From assembly GCA_030765685.1 (NCBI GenBank), contig JAVCCB010000045.1, positions 1-35,652 on the forward strand: a stretch of 35,652 nt of DNA, read 5' to 3'. The notes beneath the pieces were generated by a model. It made no database searches. It saw only the letters and a program-made list of their open reading frames with translations, and was not told the origin of the DNA. Both the position numbers and the translations under genes were made by a program. Below are positions 30,647 to 35,652 of the stretch, piece by piece (within the stretch, counting starts at the first letter, position 1; every line of letters begins with the position of its first letter). This DNA is from Candidatus Tantalella remota (GTDB lineage Bacteria > Omnitrophota > Gorgyraeia > Tantalellales > Tantalellaceae).

Positions 30647-31294
30647 ATGGGGAATTCGGACGCGGTAAAAGATACAAACCGTAATGAAGATGCTGAGGCG
30701 ACTTCTCAGTCGCCGGAGGCAAACGTGTGTCCGGCGAGAGTTTTCGATATTCCTCAGAGTTACGGAGACAACCGTATAACTTTGATGGTCAGGGACCCCT
30801 GGACCGTTTATTCCTATTGGGAGATAAGCAAAGATGTAGAGGGCGGCGTCCGCGGGCAGATCGAGCGTGACGGACTCACCGTTTCAAAAAGCGTTCTCAG
30901 GGTATCTGAAGTATCAGGAGAAGGCGATGACTCCGAAGAGAAGAAGGCCTTCGAGATCACGTTGAAGGACTGGGCGGACAGCTGGTATCTGCATGTGGGT
31001 GATCCGGGCAAAAAGTGGGTCGCCGAAGTGGGTATAGTCTGTGAGACCGGAGAATTCTTCTGCCTCGCGAAGTCCAACCCTGTCAGCACACCTACCAACT
31101 CTATGTCGGATGTATGCGACGGCGACTGGATGGGATCCGATCTGCTTTACTATAAGATGCTGTCTTACGGTCTTGGTGAAAGTTCTTTTGAGGTCAGAGA
31201 ACAGGTGGACAGCCATCTGCGCAAATGGCTCTTTTCCGGCGGGATGACTTCAGGCATGTTCGGCAGAGAAAGCCTTGACGGAGGTAAAGAGTGA
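30647..31294 (+). CDS. DUF4912 protein
   Basis: A 215-residue cytosolic protein. The DUF4912 hallmark is MVRDPWTVYSYWEI (about residues 46-59), followed by beta strands typical of an immunoglobulin-like fold (SWYLHVGDPGKKWVAEVG) and a C-terminal segment with SSDLLY-like (MGSDLLYYKML). DUF4912 proteins often sit next to GH57 enzymes and glycogen genes; their role is not known, and carbohydrate or enzyme binding is a reasonable guess. Its stop overlaps the start of the branching enzyme (GTGA), so the two are coupled. Confidence 0.88.
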   Translation: MGNSDAVKDTNRNEDAEATSQSPEANVCPARVFDIPQSYGDNRITLMVRDPWTVYSYWEISKDVEGGVRGQIERDGLTVSKSVLRVSEVSGEGDDSEEKKAFEITLKDWADSWYLHVGDPGKKWVAEVGIVCETGEFFCLAKSNPVSTPTNSMSDVCDGDWMGSDLLYYKMLSYGLGESSFEVREQVDSHLRKWLFSGGMTSGMFGRESLDGGKE

Positions 31295-32877
31295 ACGATC
31301 CCAAAGGTTACCTCGCACTGGTCCTGCACGCGCATCTTCCTTTTATACGCCATCCGGAACACGAGACTTTCCTGGAAGAGAACTGGCTGTTCGAAGCGAT
31401 ACAAGACACATACATACCATTAATAGAGGTTTTCGACAGGCTTATAGACGACGGCGTGGATTTTCGCATGACCGTATCTCTGAGTCCCACACTCCTCAAT
31501 ATGCTCAGGGACGAACTTCTTGTTTCCAGATATCTGAAGCATTTGGATAAACTTACCACTCTGGCCCGGATGGAGGTCGAGCGTACTAAGTCCGACGAAC
31601 GCGTAAATAAGCTTTCCGTCATGTACCTCGAAAGATACACGCGCGCCAAACATGTATTTTCGGAAAAATATAACAACGACCTCGTGTCGGCGTTCAAACG
31701 TTTTCAGGATCTGGGCAAGGTAGAGGTAATAACCTGCTGTGCCACGCACGGATACCTGCCACTTATGGACCTGTACAAACCCGCTATAAAAGCGCAGGTA
31801 AAAGTGGCTGTTGATACGTACGCGGAGATGTTCGGGAAGCCGCCTAAAGGTATATGGCTGCCCGAATGCGCTTACCAGCCGGGACATGATGAGATACTGG
31901 CGGAGTTCGGGATAAGCTATTTTTTTGTGGAGACACACGGCATAATGTTTGGTACGCCCAGGCCGCGTTACGGAGTTCACAGCCCGTATCTGTGCGATTC
32001 GGGTGTGGCTGCATTCGGACGCGACATGGAAAGTTCGAAGGCCGTATGGAGTTCCAAGGAAGGGTATCCCGGAGACCACAGTTATCGCGAGTATTACAGG
32101 GACCTGGGTTTTGACCTGGATTACGACTACATCAAGCCGTTCATAAACGGAGACGGGACAAGGATCAACACAGGCATAAAGTATCACAGGATAACCGGAG
32201 ACTCGGATTTTAAGGATATATATGACCGCCAGGCGGCCATGGATACGGCGGACAGTCACGCGGGTAATTTTGTTTTCAACAGGGAAAAACAGATCGAGCA
32301 TCTTTCGGGGCTGATGGATCGCAAACCCATAATTGTATCTCCATATGACGCGGAACTTTTCGGTCACTGGTGGTTCGAAGGTCCGGAATGGCTGGAAGCA
32401 TTCCTGAGAAAGATGGACCATGACCAGGATACCGTCAAGACAACCACTCCCGGAGAATACCTGGAACTTTACGACAAATATCCCGTAATGAAACCGTCCA
32501 TGTCCAGCTGGGGATACAAGGGCTACAGCGAGGTCTGGCTTGACGGCTGTAATGACTGGATATACAGGCATCTTCATAAAATAGCGGAACTCATGATAAC
32601 CGCCGCGAGAGAACATGAGAATGCTACGGGTATGGAGAAGAGGGTACTGAACCAGATGGCGAGGGAGCTGCTTCTGGCGCAATCCAGCGACTGGGCTTTT
32701 ATAATCAAAACAGGGACGTTCACCGAGTATGCTGTTAACAGGACGAGAGAGCATATAGGCCGTTTTCTGGCGCTTCACTCGCAGCTTAAAGACGGCAATA
32801 TCGATACCGGTATGCTTGAGGACGCCGAAAAGAAATATAATGTTTTCAAAGGAATAGATTACAGTATTTACGCGTGA
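31291..32877 (+). CDS. GH57 1,4-alpha-glucan branching enzyme
   Basis: A 528-residue cytosolic GH57 enzyme of the branching type (TK1436/TTHA1902-like, with the DUF1957 C-terminal region), which makes alpha-1,6 branches in glycogen. Signatures: LHAHLPFIRHPE, CCATHGYLPLM, nucleophile Glu192 in GIWLPECAYQPG, acid/base Asp353 in SPYDAELFGHWWFEGP, and SSWGYKGYSEVWLDGCNDWIYRH. GTG start at 31291 with GGAGGT six bases upstream, overlapping the DUF4912 stop. It takes the place of a GH13 GlgB, none of which is seen here. Confidence 0.93.
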   Translation: MNDPKGYLALVLHAHLPFIRHPEHETFLEENWLFEAIQDTYIPLIEVFDRLIDDGVDFRMTVSLSPTLLNMLRDELLVSRYLKHLDKLTTLARMEVERTKSDERVNKLSVMYLERYTRAKHVFSEKYNNDLVSAFKRFQDLGKVEVITCCATHGYLPLMDLYKPAIKAQVKVAVDTYAEMFGKPPKGIWLPECAYQPGHDEILAEFGISYFFVETHGIMFGTPRPRYGVHSPYLCDSGVAAFGRDMESSKAVWSSKEGYPGDHSYREYYRDLGFDLDYDYIKPFINGDGTRINTGIKYHRITGDSDFKDIYDRQAAMDTADSHAGNFVFNREKQIEHLSGLMDRKPIIVSPYDAELFGHWWFEGPEWLEAFLRKMDHDQDTVKTTTPGEYLELYDKYPVMKPSMSSWGYKGYSEVWLDGCNDWIYRHLHKIAELMITAAREHENATGMEKRVLNQMARELLLAQSSDWAFIIKTGTFTEYAVNRTREHIGRFLALHSQLKDGNIDTGMLEDAEKKYNVFKGIDYSIYA

Positions 32878-32942
32878 TCCCGGGGCCATGGTGGCCGTCG
32901 GGGAGGGCAGTTCACCTAAGATAAAGGGGGGTGTATCCGGGG

Positions 32943-33173
32943 ATGATGAAACGAGTAATCAAGAAATTTACGAAGAAAGCAACAGCAAAAAAAGCCACTA
33001 CTACCGCAAAGACTAAAAAAAGAACTACTAAAAAAACTAGCAAAGACGATCTCTTTTCTTTGATCGAGAAAAAAGCTTATGAGTTCTACCAGGAACGCGG
33101 CTATAACCACGGCGAAGACCAGAACGACTGGCTCGAGGCCGAGAAGATAGTTCTGAAAAAAGCGAAAGTATAA
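32943..33173 (+). CDS. DUF2934 protein with Lys/Thr-rich N-terminal tail
   Basis: A 76-residue protein. The first 35 residues are a basic low-complexity tail (KKFTKKATAKKATTTAK and on); the rest is a DUF2934 domain (LIEKKAYEFYQERG, then DWLEAEKIV). ATG at 32943 follows AAAGGGGGG; a second ATG at 32946 is equally possible and a GTG at 32931 has no site. DUF2934 is a short helical domain of unknown role, often found near glycogen genes. The basic tail resembles those of the zinc-ribbon protein and the histidine kinase in this window. Confidence 0.8.
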   Translation: MMKRVIKKFTKKATAKKATTTAKTKKRTTKKTSKDDLFSLIEKKAYEFYQERGYNHGEDQNDWLEAEKIVLKKAKV

Positions 33174-33186
33174 ATTAAGTCTCGCG

Positions 33187-33210
33187 GGCGGGGGACTTCG
33201 GTTCCCCGCC
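33187..33210 (+). other. Ten-pair hairpin with a UUCG tetraloop before glgC
   Basis: ggcggggGAC (33187-33196) pairs with GTTccccgcc (33201-33210), one G-U pair included, closing a TTCG loop on a C-G pair. There is no T run after it, so it is probably an mRNA stabiliser, processing point or attenuator between the DUF2934 gene and glgC, not a full terminator. Confidence 0.7.
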
Positions 33211-33242
33211 TAGGGCATGATCGAAACGGCAGGGAGATAATC

Positions 33243-34496
33243 ATGAAAGAAGTATTATGCGTTATCCTCGGAGGAGGAAGAGGAAGCCGGCTTTCTCCGC
33301 TTACAAATGAAAGATGTAAACCTGCCGTACCGCTTTTCGGGAAATACAGGCTTATAGATATTCCTGTAAGTAACTGCCTGAATTCCGGATTCAACCGTAT
33401 TTATATTCTTACCCAGTTCCTCTCAGAGTCACTTAACAAACATATAAATCGTACATACAAAATGGACCCTTTCACCAAGGGCTTCGTGGATATCATGGCG
33501 GCCGAGCAGTCCATGGACGATACCGACTGGTTCCAGGGAACGGCGGACGCCGTTAGGCGGTGTCTTAAGCACTTTAACGATCCTGCGTTGAAGCATATTT
33601 TTGTTCTGTCGGGCGACCAGCTGTACAAGATGAACTTGCGGGACATGTATCGCAGCCACGTAGAGAAGAACGCTGACCTGACGGTTGCGTGTAACCCCGT
33701 ATCAGCCGACGCGGTTTCCGGACTAGGGATAATGGGGATGGACAAGAACTCCAAAATAAACAAGTTCGTCGAAAAACCCAAAGAGCTTTCAGAGGTAAAA
33801 GACGTCGCGATGAAACATAACGGCGAGACGATGTATCCCGGATCTATGGGGATATACCTTTTCAATAAAGACACGCTTATAGAACTTCTCACTAAGGACA
33901 AGAAAGTCGATTTCGGGGGAGAGATAATCCCGGATGCCATAAACGTCAAAGAAACGTACGCTTACCTTTTTGACGGGTACTGGAGGGACATCGGTACCAT
34001 AAAGAACTTTTACGAAGAGAACCTTACCCTTACGGGGTCGATGCCGCCGCTTGACATGTTCGACGAAAGGTGGCAGATATTCACTCGCAGCAGACACCTT
34101 TCGCCGGCAAAGTTCGAAGACAGCGTCTTGTGCGAAAGCATAGTCTCCGAAGGCGCTATCGTGATGTCGTCAAAGATAAAGAATTCCATTATAGGCCTGA
34201 GGTTCAGGGTGGGAGCCGGTTCTGAGATCAACGATACGGTCGTTATGGGCTGCGATTTTTATGAGACAGTGAAAGAGATAGAGGAGAACACGCTTAAAGG
34301 GGTGCCGCCTCTGGGTGTGGGAAAAAACTGCCGCATACAGAAAGCGATACTTGATAAGAATGTAAGGATAGGCGACAACGTAAAAATAATCAATCCCAAA
34401 AAACTTGATAATTTCGAGGGGTCGAATTATTACATAAAGGACGGTATCACGATCATATGTAAAAATACCGTTATCCCTTCGGGAACGGTCATCTGA
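33243..34496 (+). CDS. glgC: Glucose-1-phosphate adenylyltransferase
   Basis: A 417-residue ADP-glucose pyrophosphorylase, supplying ADP-glucose for the synthase half of the fusion upstream; cytosolic. Nucleotide-binding loop GGGRGSRLSPLTNERCKPAV (residues 10-29), RLIDIPVSNCLNSG, FQGTADAVRR, SGDQLYKMN, KFVEKPKE, YPGSMGIYLF and YWRDIGTI. The C-terminal third is the left-handed beta-helix. AGGGAGATA is the ribosome site. It is the last glycogen gene of the run. Confidence 0.96.
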   Translation: MKEVLCVILGGGRGSRLSPLTNERCKPAVPLFGKYRLIDIPVSNCLNSGFNRIYILTQFLSESLNKHINRTYKMDPFTKGFVDIMAAEQSMDDTDWFQGTADAVRRCLKHFNDPALKHIFVLSGDQLYKMNLRDMYRSHVEKNADLTVACNPVSADAVSGLGIMGMDKNSKINKFVEKPKELSEVKDVAMKHNGETMYPGSMGIYLFNKDTLIELLTKDKKVDFGGEIIPDAINVKETYAYLFDGYWRDIGTIKNFYEENLTLTGSMPPLDMFDERWQIFTRSRHLSPAKFEDSVLCESIVSEGAIVMSSKIKNSIIGLRFRVGAGSEINDTVVMGCDFYETVKEIEENTLKGVPPLGVGKNCRIQKAILDKNVRIGDNVKIINPKKLDNFEGSNYYIKDGITIICKNTVIPSGTVI

Positions 34497-34536
34497 GCGC
34501 GGTATTGCGGCGTTCATATCCAGGAAAGAAAATATT

Positions 34537-35310
34537 ATGCCGGACACATTTTTGATAACGATAATTTTTATTGTACTATGCACTGTGATAGGGGCGTTCA
34601 TCAGTGGGCGGTCAAAAGACAGCTGTCTTAAAAGTTTCTCCGGCAGTTCTGTCGTCCTCGCGGAGAACGACGGGAAGCTGGTGTGGGGGACACTGAGGGT
34701 AGAGAACTCGGCCCTGGAACTGGCCTATGCCGAGCCGTACACCGACGCCGAAGGGCACCTGGAGACGAGTTATATAGTTTACAAGAACGAATACGAAAAT
34801 ATAAAGATGATAGTGCGCTACACGGACGATCTTGATCCCCGCATGGCGGCGGCAAGAGAGAAAAAGCTCAAAAAAGTATGTCATCCGGGTATTTGTTCCC
34901 GGCTGGCGAGACACACCCGTAATTTTTTCGGCACAGTAAGGGATTCTCTTCTTGAAGTGGTGGATCTCTTGATAGGCAGGATGAAGACCGCGACCCCCGC
35001 CGGTATGGTACTTAAGGGGCAGGAAAAATATACTTCCACACTGCAGAAACAGCTTGTGACTTCCACCGGAACGTCGTATGAACCCATTCTTGAAAGATAT
35101 CTTGGCAAAAGGATCGTACTTTTAGTTATGTATGGTGAAAAAAAGAAGGAATATTCCGGTATTCTCAAAGAATATACTTCTGAATTCATAGAGATATATG
35201 GGTCGCAATGCCGAGACGGGCGTACGGAACAGGTGCGAGAAGCGGATATGGTGACCTCCCGCGCGACTGGGATAGTAAGGCACGCAGGTGATCAAGGGGA
35301 GGCAAAATGA
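34537..35310 (+). CDS. Membrane-anchored protein of unknown function
   Basis: A 257-residue protein with one N-terminal helix (residues 4-24, TFLITIIFIVLCTVIGAFISG) and a mixed soluble part. Two similar beta-rich stretches are visible: SSVVLAENDGKLVWGTLRVENSALEL and RIVLLVMYGEKKKEYSGILKEYTSEFIEIY, each with a 'G.L..y...f.ei' shape, perhaps a duplicated small barrel. A basic region with CHPGICSRLARH lies between. AGGAAAG precedes the ATG. It overlaps the next gene by ATGA. No family is recognised; the glgC proximity may be accidental. Confidence 0.75.
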   Translation: MPDTFLITIIFIVLCTVIGAFISGRSKDSCLKSFSGSSVVLAENDGKLVWGTLRVENSALELAYAEPYTDAEGHLETSYIVYKNEYENIKMIVRYTDDLDPRMAAAREKKLKKVCHPGICSRLARHTRNFFGTVRDSLLEVVDLLIGRMKTATPAGMVLKGQEKYTSTLQKQLVTSTGTSYEPILERYLGKRIVLLVMYGEKKKEYSGILKEYTSEFIEIYGSQCRDGRTEQVREADMVTSRATGIVRHAGDQGEAK

Positions 35311-35652
35311 AGGTCCTTGGCATAAGCGGCAGTCCGAGAAGGGGCGGCAACACCGACCTGGTACTCGATAAGGCTCTCAAAGGCGCCACTTCTTCCGGCG
35401 CGGATACTGAAAAGATAGTGCTGGAAGACCTTGATATCTCTCCCTGCGCCATCGAAGAGTACGAGAAGGTAAACGATGAGGGTTTTTCTGTTGTGGATGA
35501 TGACATACATATCATTTTCAGGAATATACAGGAAGCCGACGCTGTCATACTGGCGTCACCTGTTTTTTTCGGCAGCATAAGCGCCCAGATGAAGATCATG
35601 ATAGACCGGTTCCAATGCGTATGGCTGGCTAAATACACGCTCCAAAAGGATC
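35307..35652 (+). CDS. NADPH-dependent FMN reductase/flavodoxin-fold protein, N-terminal part
   Basis: Starts at ATG 35307, overlapping the stop of the previous gene (ATGA), with AGGGGAGG upstream, and runs off the window after 115 codons. The FMN loop is MKVLGISGSPRRGGNTD, and ADAVILASPVFFGSISAQMK with RF is the usual second FMN segment. The family includes NADPH-dependent FMN reductases and iron-sulfur flavoproteins. Only one Cys (SPC) is seen where iron-sulfur flavoproteins carry several, so a plain flavin reductase is more likely. Confidence 0.88.
   Translation, partial: MKVLGISGSPRRGGNTDLVLDKALKGATSSGADTEKIVLEDLDISPCAIEEYEKVNDEGFSVVDDDIHIIFRNIQEADAVILASPVFFGSISAQMKIMIDRFQCVWLAKYTLQKD

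Noticed and set aside
31420-32889. A 489-codon open frame on the minus strand across the branching enzyme gene
   Set aside because: It is antisense to a gene with all GH57 motifs, its translation has no recognisable domain, and it has no ribosome site. Long antisense frames arise from the codon use of the real gene.

Overview
The window reads as a chromosomal segment of an uncultivated, probably anaerobic, Gram-negative-type bacterium. Omnitrophota (candidate OP3) is my best guess, from the gene content: a BatC-BatD-BatE run, a GH57 domain fused to glycogen synthase beside DUF4912 and a GH57 branching enzyme, and intergenic spaces packed with dispersed hairpin repeats. The taxonomy is inference; no rRNA or tRNA gene was found. 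Nearly every gene is on the + strand. The one exception is a PfkB-family kinase at 15010-16344.

Layout. 1-3035 holds the end of an aerotolerance (Bat) operon: a BatC-like C-terminus, BatD, BatE. 3049-6432 is cobalamin-dependent methionine synthase. 6433-6983 is a repeat-rich gap before a small cysteine-rich DUF6485 protein. 7269-10141 holds mnmG and a YhcC-type radical SAM gene. 10243-12404 holds a secreted glycine-zipper protein and a soluble PAS histidine kinase with a stand-alone receiver. 12641-13807 is an RlmD/RumA-type rRNA methyltransferase between inverted repeats. 15010-19924 is a sugar locus: PfkB kinase (-), then HAD phosphatase, GH130 phosphorylase/glycosidase and GPH-type symporter (+), closed by a strong terminator. 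20327-21993 encodes an HMGL-like aldolase and KDPG aldolase. 22193-26337 holds exonuclease III, an uncharacterised radical SAM protein, a CrcB/DUF190 pair and a lipoprotein DD-carboxypeptidase. 27451-34496 is a glycogen locus: GH57-GlgA fusion, DUF4912, GH57 branching enzyme, DUF2934, GlgC. The end holds an unknown membrane-anchored protein and the start of an NADPH-dependent FMN reductase.

The most unusual signal is between the genes. At least a dozen spacers are built from degenerate units with a strict 7-bp period (for example gatgcta, gtatcga, gtaaaca, gaatact). The words differ from locus to locus but the heptad step is kept, sometimes across a whole intergenic space and up to the start codon. 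Units in one half are often reverse-complementary to those in the other, so the spacers fold as hairpins. Two copies of one block differ by exactly two heptads. Several arrays form the whole 5' leader of genes lacking a Shine-Dalgarno sequence, and two run into the 3' end of the upstream gene and encode its last residues. I know of no described element with this variable-word, fixed-period grammar outside the tandem heptamer (STRR) repeats of cyanobacteria, which are more uniform.
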